DNA of 26,756 nucleotides from contig CBFIHP010000036.1 of the NCBI GenBank assembly GCA_965662355.1, forward strand, positions 1-26,756, given 5' to 3'. The notes under the pieces were generated by a model, which ran no database searches, was not told the origin of the DNA, and was given only the letters and a program-made list of their open reading frames with translations. A program made the translations under genes and the position numbers. Shown in pieces: positions 6,808 to 14,889 of the stretch; positions within the stretch are counted from its first letter, which is position 1, and the number at the start of each line of letters is the position of its first letter. This DNA is from GCA-2683825 sp965662355 (lineage in GTDB: Bacteria; Planctomycetota; UBA1135; GCA-002686595).

Positions 6808-8823
6808 TTGTTGAAGGACACGATCCAATTGAAAACGAGCGCCTGCCCGCTCGACTGTCCCGACAACTGCAGCCTCGAAGTGACCGTCGAGGAGGGACGC
6901 GTCGCGAAGATGGGGGCCGGCCCTGCGAATCCATCCACAGCAGGCTACATCTGCTCGAAAGTGCGTGGGTTCGCCAACCTGATGTACCACGAGACGCGCC
7001 TGACCACGCCCCTGATGCGTGTGCCCGGCAAACAGAAGGGACATTGCGAGTACCAACCCGTTTCGTGGAATACGGCTCTGGATCGCATTGTCGAAGAGTT
7101 GCGCGACGTCTGCGCCAGGCATGGCCCGGAATCGATTCTGCCGTTCTGTTACGGCGGCTCGAACGGGCGTTTCACCCAGGACTCTTCCGACGCGGCGCTC
7201 TTTCGGCGCCTGGGTGCATCGATTCAACTGCGCACCGTCTGTGCCGTTCCTACCTCCATGGCCAACGCGGAGATGTACGGCAGTATGCCGGGCATCGCGA
7301 TGGCGGATTTCGAGCAAGCCAAGGGCATCGTCGTCTGGGGCGCCAATCCGCACTCGACTGGCATTCACCTGGTGCCCCATGTGCTGAAGGCCAAGGACAA
7401 GGGAGCCAAGCTCCTTGTTGTCGATCCGCGTCGTACTTCGCTGGCGAAGAAGGCCGATCACCATCTGGCGCTGCGGCCCGGAACGGATCTGCCGCTGGCG
7501 CTTTCGATCTTGCGCTGGTTGTTCAAGGAGGGCCACGCGGATCGCGAGTTCCTGGCCCAGCACACCGATCATGCGGACGAGCTGGAACGGCGTTGCGAAG
7601 CCTGGACGCTGGAGCGCGCGGCCGAAACTTGCCAGCTGAACGCCGCCGACATCGAAGCCTTTGCGCGTGCCTATGCCGAGGCCGACCCAGCGGTCGTGCG
7701 TTGCGGCTGGGGCCCGGAACGAAGTCGCAGTGGGGGATCTGCGATTTGCGCCGTGCTGGCGCTGCCCGCGGTGGCGGGCAAGTTCGGCAAGCGCGGTGGT
7801 GGGCTTCTGATGTCGAACGGCAAGGCCATGCCGATCGATGCCGCCTGCGGCGATGCCCAGCCGCCCGTGCGCTCGATCAACATGAATCACCTCGGCCGCG
7901 TCCTCCTGGGCGACAGTGACATGCCGCTCGACCCGCCGCTCGACGCACTTTTTGTCTACAACTGCAATCCCGTCTCCACCATGCCCGATCAAGAGCGCGT
8001 GCGACGTGGTCTCGAACGCGAGGACCTCTTCACGATCGTCTTCGACCAGGTGTTCACGGACACGGCACGCTATGCCGACGTGATCCTGCCGGCCACGACC
8101 TTCCTTGAGCACCACGAGCTCAGTACCGGCTACGGGACGTTCTCGGCGCAGTACGCGCCACCTGTGGCCCCTGTGTATGGGGAGGCACGACCGAACTACG
8201 TCGTGTTTGGGGAACTGCTCGAACGCATGGGGCTTTCACGCCCCGGCGACGACTTCACCCCGGCAGGTCTGTTGAAGGCTTGTGTTGGGGATGACGCAAA
8301 GCGGTCCGCGATGAAAGCAGGGGACTCGCTGGTCCCCGAATTAGGGCCGTCACCTGTGCAGTTCGTCGATCATCTGCCGCGGACGTCCAACCAGCGCATC
8401 CACCTGATTCCCGAAGCACTCGAGGACGAGGTTCCCGGCGGTCTCTACAGCTACATCGAGGAAGTTCCTCGCAAGGAGTATCCGCTGGCACTCATCTCGC
8501 CGGCGACATCGCGCACGGTCAGCACGATGTTCGGACAGCTGAACGAGGACGAGGTACCGCTTTCCATGCACCCTGACGACGCGTCCGCGCGCAGTTTGAA
8601 CGCGGGAGACTCCGTCGTTTGCTTCAATGAGCTAGGCCGGGTTGAAACGTCGCTTGTGCTAGACGCCGACCTGCGCTCCGGCGTCGTGTACATACCGAAG
8701 GGAATCTGGGGCAAGAGCACGCGCAATGGAGCGACATCCAACGCGCTCGTCCCCGATTCGCTCGCGGACATCGGCGGCGGAGCCTGTTTCAACGACGCGC
8801 GGGTGGAAGTGCGACGTGCGTAG
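6808..8823 (+). CDS. molybdopterin-dependent oxidoreductase (DMSO reductase/formate dehydrogenase superfamily)
   Basis: A 671-residue single-subunit type member of the MopB (DMSO reductase) superfamily. The N-terminal [4Fe-4S] site is Cys13-x3-Cys17-x3-Cys21-x27-Cys49, followed by Lys51. TVCAVPTS puts Cys145 where the molybdenum/tungsten ligand sits in related enzymes. Cofactor-binding segments include VVWGANPHST (about 175-184), VVDPRRTS (about 204-211), FGKRGGG (about 327-333) and the C-terminal molydopterin-dinucleotide-binding domain (ISPATSRTVSTMF about 562-574, MHPDDA 584-589, LNAGD 594-598). There is no Tat or Sec signal, so it is probably cytoplasmic, although the two preceding genes encode exported proteins. 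The start is TTG at 6808, 4 bases after the peroxidase stop. No partner iron-sulphur or membrane subunit is adjacent. Substrate unknown; formate dehydrogenase-like or polysulphide/DMSO-type reactions are all possible. Confidence 0.93.
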   Translation: MLKDTIQLKTSACPLDCPDNCSLEVTVEEGRVAKMGAGPANPSTAGYICSKVRGFANLMYHETRLTTPLMRVPGKQKGHCEYQPVSWNTALDRIVEELRDVCARHGPESILPFCYGGSNGRFTQDSSDAALFRRLGASIQLRTVCAVPTSMANAEMYGSMPGIAMADFEQAKGIVVWGANPHSTGIHLVPHVLKAKDKGAKLLVVDPRRTSLAKKADHHLALRPGTDLPLALSILRWLFKEGHADREFLAQHTDHADELERRCEAWTLERAAETCQLNAADIEAFARAYAEADPAVVRCGWGPERSRSGGSAICAVLALPAVAGKFGKRGGGLLMSNGKAMPIDAACGDAQPPVRSINMNHLGRVLLGDSDMPLDPPLDALFVYNCNPVSTMPDQERVRRGLEREDLFTIVFDQVFTDTARYADVILPATTFLEHHELSTGYGTFSAQYAPPVAPVYGEARPNYVVFGELLERMGLSRPGDDFTPAGLLKACVGDDAKRSAMKAGDSLVPELGPSPVQFVDHLPRTSNQRIHLIPEALEDEVPGGLYSYIEEVPRKEYPLALISPATSRTVSTMFGQLNEDEVPLSMHPDDASARSLNAGDSVVCFNELGRVETSLVLDADLRSGVVYIPKGIWGKSTRNGATSNALVPDSLADIGGGACFNDARVEVRRA

Positions 8824-8851
8824 CCACGTCTAGCCGCAAAAACCCAGGTCG

Positions 8852-9811
8852 ATGAACGAACCCGTCATTCAGCTCGATCGGCTCGAGAAGCACTTCGGAG
8901 CGGTGCAGGCCTTGCGCGGGCTGACACTCTCCGTCGCGCCGGGGCCCGTGGGGCTTCTGGGTCCGAACGGGGCGGGTAAGAGCACGCTCTTGAAGCTTCT
9001 TCTGGGCCTGATCGCGCCAACCGGAGGCTGCGCTAGCATCGTCGGCTTCGACCCGGCGACGCGCCAGGGGCGCCTGGCCATCCGTCGCCGCGTTGGCTAC
9101 ATGCCCGAGAGCGATAGCACGATTCCGGGCATGAACGCGGTCGAGATGACGATGACCCTCGGTCGTATCAGCGGCCTCGGTGCGGAAGATGCGATGACCC
9201 GCGCCCACGAGGTACTGGACTACGTCGAGCTGCATGAGGAGCGCTACCGCGACATCGAGGGCTACTCGACGGGCATGAAGCAGCGCCTCAAGCTGGCCCA
9301 GGCCCTGGCCCACGATCCGGATATCCTGCTACTGGACGAGCCGACCAACGGTCTGGACCCAAAGGGCCGACGGCACATGCTCGAGTTGATCGAAGACCTC
9401 GGCAAGAACGAGCGCAAGAACCTGTTGCTCTGTTCCCACCTCCTGCCCGACATCGAGAAAACCTGCGAGAAGGTCGTGGTTCTGCACCGGGGATCCGTCG
9501 TCGCCAGCGAGGAGATCGAGAACATGACCCGGCGCGATGAGCGCTGGATGCGTGTCGAGGTACGTTCCGATTCCGAGCGTTTCGCCGGCGAGCTCGAACG
9601 AGAAGGGCTCCTCTTCGAACATACGGAGCCCCTGCGCTTCCGGGTTCGTCTGCCAGATGCAAACGGTGAAGACGGGGACATCCTCTTCGCCTGCGCGCGC
9701 GCCAGTCAGGTGACGCTCGTTAGCTTCGAGCCCGTGCACTCGACGCTCGAAGAGGCCTTCTTCAAGGCCCTCGACGAGACACCGAGCCAGCCGACCGAGA
9801 GGGCATCCTGA
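8852..9811 (+). CDS. ABC transporter ATP-binding protein (first of two)
   Basis: A 319-residue ATPase of the ABC-2/DrrA-NatA-like class. Walker A is GPNGAGKST (37-45), the signature is YSTGMKQ (138-144), Walker B is LLLDEPTNGLD with Asp162 and Glu163, and the H-loop is His196. The Q-loop region reads GYMPESDS, with Glu86 where Gln is usual; Glu is seen in many ABC-2 type ATPases. Residues about 230-310 form a C-terminal accessory domain. It starts 28 bases after the molybdopterin gene, possibly in the same transcript. Its stop overlaps the probable CTG start of the permease that follows, so the pair is likely translationally coupled. The transported substrate cannot be inferred. Confidence 0.95.
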   Translation: MNEPVIQLDRLEKHFGAVQALRGLTLSVAPGPVGLLGPNGAGKSTLLKLLLGLIAPTGGCASIVGFDPATRQGRLAIRRRVGYMPESDSTIPGMNAVEMTMTLGRISGLGAEDAMTRAHEVLDYVELHEERYRDIEGYSTGMKQRLKLAQALAHDPDILLLDEPTNGLDPKGRRHMLELIEDLGKNERKNLLLCSHLLPDIEKTCEKVVVLHRGSVVASEEIENMTRRDERWMRVEVRSDSERFAGELEREGLLFEHTEPLRFRVRLPDANGEDGDILFACARASQVTLVSFEPVHSTLEEAFFKALDETPSQPTERAS

Positions 9812-10722
9812 AGGCGACAACTCATAAGGAGGTCTACCGTCGATACGAGGGATCCCTGGACGCCATCGGGCCCGGGTTCTGGCCGATTCTCGCAGGAAGC
9901 GTACACGTGGCGCTGAAACGCAAGCTACCTCTGCTTTTGCTCTACATCGTTCCGGCGATCGCGACCTGCGTCGTTTCGTTCCTGGTCTACTTGAAGTTCG
10001 CCGCGGAAGAAGCCGTCATTCCCGAGGCCTTCGGAGGCCAGATGGGATTCGCTGCCCAGATGATCGCGCGCCAGGCGACGACGCACCTCGAGGCGCGTAT
10101 GCAGATCATTACCTTCCACGCGAACATGAACATGTTCTCGCTCTTGTGTGTCGCGTGGTACGGCAGCGGGCTCTTTTGCGACGATCGCCGATCCGGCGCA
10201 TTCCAGCTGTATTTCTCGCGGCCCTTGTCGCGCATGAACTACTTCCTGGGCAAGGCTCTCTGCGTGGGCTTCTTCGGCATGCTGGTCAGCTTCGGTCCGG
10301 CTGTGGTCATCTTCATCGTGGCCAGTTTGGCCTCGCCGGAATGGGCCTTCTTGAAGCAAGAGTGGGACATCTTGCTGCGCGCGCTCGCGTTCTCGGTTAC
10401 ATGGCTGGCGCTTGTCTGTGGGCTGACACTGTTCGCCTCCAGCATGGCCTCACGCAAGAGCTTCGCGCTGCTCGGAGTCTTCTGCTTCATGGGCTTTTCG
10501 GTGGCCGTGGCTCAGGTGCTGGGACCCTTCGTCGACAGTCGTCTGTATGCGACCAGCATCTTGTTCGACATGCAGGCCATCGCCCATCAGATCTTCGAAC
10601 GCGAGGGCTCTTGGCGCATGGTGCAAGAGCCGTGGTTGGCGTGGACGGTGATCTGGAGCTTCACCGGACTCTTCTTCTCCGGCGCCGCGCTGCGCCTGGC
10701 GCGTCTGAGAATCGTCGAGTGA
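9808..10722 (+). CDS. ABC-2 type permease, probable CTG start
   Basis: A membrane subunit of about 304 residues. The first standard start is GTG 9907 (271 residues), but the frame is open through 33 further codons that read like protein (HKEVYRRYEGSLDAIGPGFW), a cytoplasmic segment I expect in this family. No ATG, GTG or TTG occurs in them. The CTG at 9808 overlaps the upstream TGA (CTGA), with GAGAGGG 4 bases before it, so I place the start there. Visible hydrophobic helices: KLPLLLLYIVPAIATCVVSF, then FSLLCVAWYGSGLF, the coupling-type segment DDRRSGAFQLYFSRPLSR, and about four more down to the C-terminus. ABC-2 family assignment rests on the DDRRSGAF...SRPLSR...GK pattern and topology. Neighbouring ATPases on both sides indicate one exporter or gene-duplicated pair of exporters. 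Confidence 0.82.
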   Translation: MKATTHKEVYRRYEGSLDAIGPGFWPILAGSVHVALKRKLPLLLLYIVPAIATCVVSFLVYLKFAAEEAVIPEAFGGQMGFAAQMIARQATTHLEARMQIITFHANMNMFSLLCVAWYGSGLFCDDRRSGAFQLYFSRPLSRMNYFLGKALCVGFFGMLVSFGPAVVIFIVASLASPEWAFLKQEWDILLRALAFSVTWLALVCGLTLFASSMASRKSFALLGVFCFMGFSVAVAQVLGPFVDSRLYATSILFDMQAIAHQIFEREGSWRMVQEPWLAWTVIWSFTGLFFSGAALRLARLRIVE

Positions 10723-11639
10723 GCCTGCTCGTCGCACAGGAGCTCGGTCGCCGGTATGGCCAGGTCGCGGGTCTGACGGATCTCTCCGTCACGATCGGGC
10801 CCGGAGTCACCGGTTTGATCGGACCCAACGGAGCGGGCAAGTCGACCTTCTTGAAGCTGATCGTCGGCGAGCTGCGCCCGTCGCGCGGATCCCTGTCCGT
10901 CCTGGGCGAGAAGCCCTTCGCGAATCGCGAGCTCTTCCGTCGCATCGGCTTCGCGCCCCAACAGGACGCTTTCTACGGCCACCTGAATGCCGTGGGCATG
11001 GTGCAACTCCTTCTGCGACTCTCGGGCTATAGCACGCACGAAGCGAAACAGCGAGCGGGCAAAGCCCTCGACCGCGTGCGCCTGGAGGAAGGTCGCGAGC
11101 GCCCGATCAAGACCTACTCGAAGGGCATGCGCCAGCGCGTCAAGCTGGCCCAGGCCATCGCGCACGACCCGGAACTTCTCGTGCTCGACGAACCCCTCAC
11201 CGGTCTCGACCCGTTAGGGCGGCGCGATGTTCTGCGCTTGCTGCAAGAGCTCGCAGACGATGGCAAGACCATCCTCGTTTCCAGTCACGTCCTGCACGAG
11301 GTCGAGAGCCTCACCTCGGACATCCTCCTGATCCACCGCGGCCGATTGCTGGCCCAGGGCCAGGTTCGTGACATTCGCAAGCTGCTTTCTCAATATCCCT
11401 CGCGCGTCGCCATCACCGCTCGCCGCTCGCGCGATCTCGGCCAGGCACTCCTCTCGTTCGACGAGGTGCGCGCCTGTCGCATCGATCCGGTCCGGAGCTC
11501 GCTCGAGCTCGAAACCGTCGACCTGGATCGCTTTCTCGCCCGGATGGCGGAGATCTGTGCTGCCGAGAGCTATGGCGTCTCCTTGATGAAGAGCATGGAT
11601 GAGGGCCTCGAAGCGGTCTTCGACTACCTGGTGGAATGA
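10719..11639 (+). CDS. ABC transporter ATP-binding protein (second of two)
   Basis: A 306-residue ABC-2 type ATPase. The start is GTG 10719, which overlaps the permease stop (GTGA); the same frame is open further upstream only as a shadow of the permease. Walker A is GPNGAGKST (35-43), the Q-loop is FAPQQD (78-83), the signature is YSKGM (133-137), Walker B is LLVLDEPLTGLD with Asp157 and Glu158, and the H-loop is His190. The C-terminal 90 residues form an accessory domain like those of DrrA-type ATPases. It resembles the first ATPase in layout but not closely in sequence, so the two pairs are old paralogues at best. It ends overlapping the next permease start by 4 bases. Confidence 0.95.
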   Translation: MSLLVAQELGRRYGQVAGLTDLSVTIGPGVTGLIGPNGAGKSTFLKLIVGELRPSRGSLSVLGEKPFANRELFRRIGFAPQQDAFYGHLNAVGMVQLLLRLSGYSTHEAKQRAGKALDRVRLEEGRERPIKTYSKGMRQRVKLAQAIAHDPELLVLDEPLTGLDPLGRRDVLRLLQELADDGKTILVSSHVLHEVESLTSDILLIHRGRLLAQGQVRDIRKLLSQYPSRVAITARRSRDLGQALLSFDEVRACRIDPVRSSLELETVDLDRFLARMAEICAAESYGVSLMKSMDEGLEAVFDYLVE

Positions 11640-12439
11640 CCATGAGCTTCCTGCGTACCACGGCCATTCTCTTCACGGCGCAAATGCGACGCATCCTCTA
11701 CTCCAAGCGCGCCCTGCTCTGCTTGCTGGTCGCCATGGTGCCGATCAGCGTCGCCACGCTCGTGCGACTCGTCTCCGAACGTGAAGGTCCGCCGCCCGAG
11801 ATCTTTCTCCTGGTCATGATCTGGCTCGTTCTCGTCCAGGCGTCGATCCCGATGATCGCCTTGATCGTCGGCTCCGCCGCCGTCGCGGAGGAGGTCGAGG
11901 ATCGCACCATCACGTACCTCTTGACCCGCCCGATTCCCCGTGGCGCGATACTGATCGGTCGCTGGCTAGCGGGCCTGGTCGTGGTGCTCTGCCTCTCGCT
12001 CGCCAGCTGTTACCTGACCTTCAAGATCGCCGAGGACCTGGGCGCCTTGGAGGAGAAATACCCCCCTCTTCCAGCTGACATCCTCAATCGACTCCTGGTC
12101 GTCGCCGCCCTGGCCAGCCTCACCTACTCCGCTGTGTTCGCCGCCATCGGCACCTTCCTCAAACACCCCGTCATCGCCGGGCTCGCCTACACCTCGGTCA
12201 TCGAGGTCTTCCTCGCCAACCTCCCCGGCGGAAACCAGGCGATGACCATTCAGTACTACCTGAAGAGCTATCTGCTCGCAGAAACCCCCGAGCTGGCCAA
12301 GGCCTACCAGGAACATTTCAACTTCCTCGACCTGGCCACTCCCAGCGACGCGCTCAGCCATCTCCTGACCATCACCGCCGTGGCGCTGATCTTCGGCGTG
12401 TGGAGACTCTCCAGGCGTCAGTTCTTGTTGCCTTCGTGA
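11636..12439 (+). CDS. ABC-2 type permease (second)
   Basis: A 267-residue inner-membrane subunit. The ATG at 11636 overlaps the stop of the ATPase before it (ATGA); a second ATG at 11642 is possible. Hydrophobic helices are visible near residues 25-45, 57-80, 105-125, 145-170, 172-190 and 243-258. The segment EEVEDRTITYLLTRPIPR (85-102), followed by GRW, is the typical ABC-2 coupling region. It completes an ATPase-permease-ATPase-permease block whose genes overlap by 4 bases each, implying one transcript and fixed stoichiometry. Convergent with the beta-helix gene, 21 bases apart, with no visible terminator between them. Substrate unknown. Confidence 0.92.
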   Translation: MTMSFLRTTAILFTAQMRRILYSKRALLCLLVAMVPISVATLVRLVSEREGPPPEIFLLVMIWLVLVQASIPMIALIVGSAAVAEEVEDRTITYLLTRPIPRGAILIGRWLAGLVVVLCLSLASCYLTFKIAEDLGALEEKYPPLPADILNRLLVVAALASLTYSAVFAAIGTFLKHPVIAGLAYTSVIEVFLANLPGGNQAMTIQYYLKSYLLAETPELAKAYQEHFNFLDLATPSDALSHLLTITAVALIFGVWRLSRRQFLLPS

Positions 12440-12460
12440 AGAGAGCCTGGCATCAGCCAC

Positions 12461-14746
12461 TCACCTCTTATAGGGAATCGCGATCGGGGTCGTCAGCGGC
12501 GTTCCATTGGAGCTCGTGATGCCACGGTGAAGTTCGATGACGAAGTCCTGGGATCCCCAGCCGCCGCCGGGGGCGGAGACGGTGAGGCGAGAGCCGTTGG
12601 TGGCGATGCCGATGTTCAAGGTGGAGCCGCCTTCGGTGCCCTTGGCGCGGACGGTGGTGCTGTCGAAGGTGCCGCCCTGTAGGGTGCGATTGAAGTCGAT
12701 CTGGATCGACTGGTTAGGGCTGATGACGTTGAGGGGGGGCGGGTTGGAGCTGACCGGGTAGAAGAGGTCGCGACGTACTTCTTCCACCGTGCCCGGAGCA
12801 TTGGCGACAGGCCCTCCGAAGATGCCAGCGTCGCGTGTGGGGCCGTTGGTCATACCCTGGCCCAGCGCTGCCGACCCGCCGGCGAGGTTGTAGTCTTCGT
12901 CGACGCTGGCCATGTTGGCGAAGACCGCGAGGGCTGCGGGAAGGGTGAGACCGGAGGGCACCGAAGAGGCTGTGATCACCGGGGTCACGACTTGGTTGGC
13001 CGTGAGGGCGTCGCCATCGTCGTAGAGCTCGATCGGAACGCCGGGCATGAGAGCAGGCATGCCAGCGGCGGTTAGGTCATTGCCCATCGCAGCCGTGATG
13101 CGCAGATACTCCTCGGGCGCGTTGTTGAACATGCCACCCATGGGGTCGGTCTCCGTCGCATCGAACCAAGAGCGCGTGTTCTGCGTCGGTTGCGATTGCA
13201 GGTAGAAGATGCTGGAGGTCGTGCCGCTGTCGGTCCCGGCGCTGAGGACGCCGCCTGCCTCGTTGCCCGCGAGAATGCAGTGCGAGAGCGCGACCGAGCG
13301 CGTGGCCAGGAGTGTACGCACGCCTGCGCCGAGATTGCCCGCGAAGGCTGAGGAGGAGATGGTCACGAGGTCGCGCTCGTTGTCCGAGGAGACGACCAGA
13401 CCATCACCCGCGTTGGCACTGAGCAGCGAACCGTGAATGAAGAGCCCACCCGGGCCGTCCGCATCGAACTGCATGCCCGTGGAGCCGTTGCTGCTGGCGA
13501 TGCACTCGCGCACGGCGATGTCGGCGGTGAAGCCCGGAATCGACTCGAAGTCGTGATCCAGGAGTAGTCCGAACTGACCGTTGCGTTCGAAGCGCGAGGC
13601 ACGAATCTCCACCTCGAACGTGCCGCTGGTGGCGGGCGCCAGAAGGGGCGGAGCGAGGTCGGCGTCGAGGCCGTCGGTTCCGTTCCCGAAAAAGCGCGAG
13701 CCCTCGACGACGAGCGTCGCCGTGGTGCCGTCCAGGGCAGCCAGGTCATCCAGCTCGACGCCTTCCTGGATGTTCGCGTCGAAGTTGCAGCCATGGATGC
13801 GCAGGTCGAAGGCTCCGAGAAGCGATAGGCCGTCCGCGCCGTTGCGCGTTACGGAGCAACCGGCGACGACGATGTCGAGCTCGTTCGTGATCAGGGCGTT
13901 GCGTAGCCGGATGCCGCGATCGCTGAAGGCATTGATCGAGAGGCTGCGCAGCTCGACTTCGCCATCGTCTACATCGATGCCGACCAACGTGGAGCTCTGT
14001 CCCTCGAGGCTGAAGCCGTCGATCACGGCCGTGAACAGGTTGTTGCTGATGTCGAAGAGAATGCCGCCGGGCGTGCCATTGACCAGCGCTGCACTGGCGG
14101 AGGGGTTGCGCCCGCTGAGCGTGAACGCTCCACCAAAACCGCCATAGAGATGGACGTTGTCTCCGACGTGCAACAGGTTGCCCGAGTATGTGCCGTCCTT
14201 CACCCAAACGTTGCCGCCGCCGCCGGCGATAGCCGCGGTGAGCCCGAGACCGATCGAGTCGAAGGCGGTTCCAGGGGAGGTGCCGTCGGCTCCGGCGGGG
14301 TTGGCCGCGGCGTCCACGTAGATAGGTGCGGAGGGGCGCACGCGCAAGACAGCGCCCGACTGTGTGTAGCTACCACCTCCGGTGGGCCGCACACCCAACC
14401 CGAAGAACTGGATCGTTCCGTTGGCGAGACCGTTGACGGTCATGGCCGAGCCCGAAAGCGCAACCGGTGTGCTCGAGTACACGGTCGCTGCGTTGGTGCT
14501 GCGAAAGAGCGCAGCCTCGAAGCCGGCCCCCGGCAGCGTGTAGTGCACCCGGGCACTGCTCGATCCCGCCGCCGCTGAGGTCAATGTGGCCACGTAGGGC
14601 GCCATGGGGAAGCCGGCGGGCGGGTCGATGGGGGTCTGACCGCCGCCACCACCAGCTCCTCCACCGCCACCGCCACAGGCAGCGATGAAGGCGAGAGGCA
14701 GGACGAGGATAGGACGGTAGCTCGGACGGAGGTGTTGTATGAGCAT
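12461..14746 (-). CDS. lipoprotein with right-handed parallel beta-helix and poly-Gly tether
   Basis: A 761-residue surface or periplasmic lipoprotein. Signal to lipobox IAAC (Cys24), followed at once by six Gly, Ala, five Gly: a flexible tether. Residues about 50-125 look like a beta-sandwich (fibronectin/Ig-like). From IYVDAAANPAGADGTSPGTA (141-160), the usual entry of DUF1565-type beta-helix proteins, to about 520 there are repeated short strands with NG, DG and FxxN turns (SRFERNGQFGLLLD, SLLSANAGDGLVVSS), typical of right-handed parallel beta-helices (pectate-lyase-like or carbohydrate-binding). The last about 100 residues (SPNQSIQIDFNRTLQGGTFD) match bacterial Ig-like Big_5/SbsA-type domains. 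No catalytic residues are evident. It is on the same strand as the TRAP operon but 143 bases after it, so may be separately transcribed. Function unknown. Confidence 0.88.
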   Translation of the reverse strand: MLIQHLRPSYRPILVLPLAFIAACGGGGGGAGGGGGQTPIDPPAGFPMAPYVATLTSAAAGSSSARVHYTLPGAGFEAALFRSTNAATVYSSTPVALSGSAMTVNGLANGTIQFFGLGVRPTGGGSYTQSGAVLRVRPSAPIYVDAAANPAGADGTSPGTAFDSIGLGLTAAIAGGGGNVWVKDGTYSGNLLHVGDNVHLYGGFGGAFTLSGRNPSASAALVNGTPGGILFDISNNLFTAVIDGFSLEGQSSTLVGIDVDDGEVELRSLSINAFSDRGIRLRNALITNELDIVVAGCSVTRNGADGLSLLGAFDLRIHGCNFDANIQEGVELDDLAALDGTTATLVVEGSRFFGNGTDGLDADLAPPLLAPATSGTFEVEIRASRFERNGQFGLLLDHDFESIPGFTADIAVRECIASSNGSTGMQFDADGPGGLFIHGSLLSANAGDGLVVSSDNERDLVTISSSAFAGNLGAGVRTLLATRSVALSHCILAGNEAGGVLSAGTDSGTTSSIFYLQSQPTQNTRSWFDATETDPMGGMFNNAPEEYLRITAAMGNDLTAAGMPALMPGVPIELYDDGDALTANQVVTPVITASSVPSGLTLPAALAVFANMASVDEDYNLAGGSAALGQGMTNGPTRDAGIFGGPVANAPGTVEEVRRDLFYPVSSNPPPLNVISPNQSIQIDFNRTLQGGTFDSTTVRAKGTEGGSTLNIGIATNGSRLTVSAPGGGWGSQDFVIELHRGITSSNGTPLTTPIAIPYKR

Positions 14747-14889
14747 CGAGGGGGCGCGAAGGGCCTTGCAGGGGGGCAGGCGGCTACGAGTAATGGGAAT
14801 GGCTACGTTGCATTACAACGAGCGTGCCACGTCCCCAGGACCTCTTTCACAATCCCTGGAAGCCCGCCCGTCCAGGAGTTGGACCTCAG

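Noticed and set aside
6024..8115. Two long minus-strand frames across the peroxidase and molybdopterin genes
   Set aside because: The plus-strand genes contain CxxCH haem sites and the four-Cys cluster; the antisense translations show no family features.
10146..10718. Upstream extension of the second ATPase frame through the permease gene
   Set aside because: The extension is an out-of-frame reading of the permease. The ATPase begins at GTG 10719, where conserved sequence starts.
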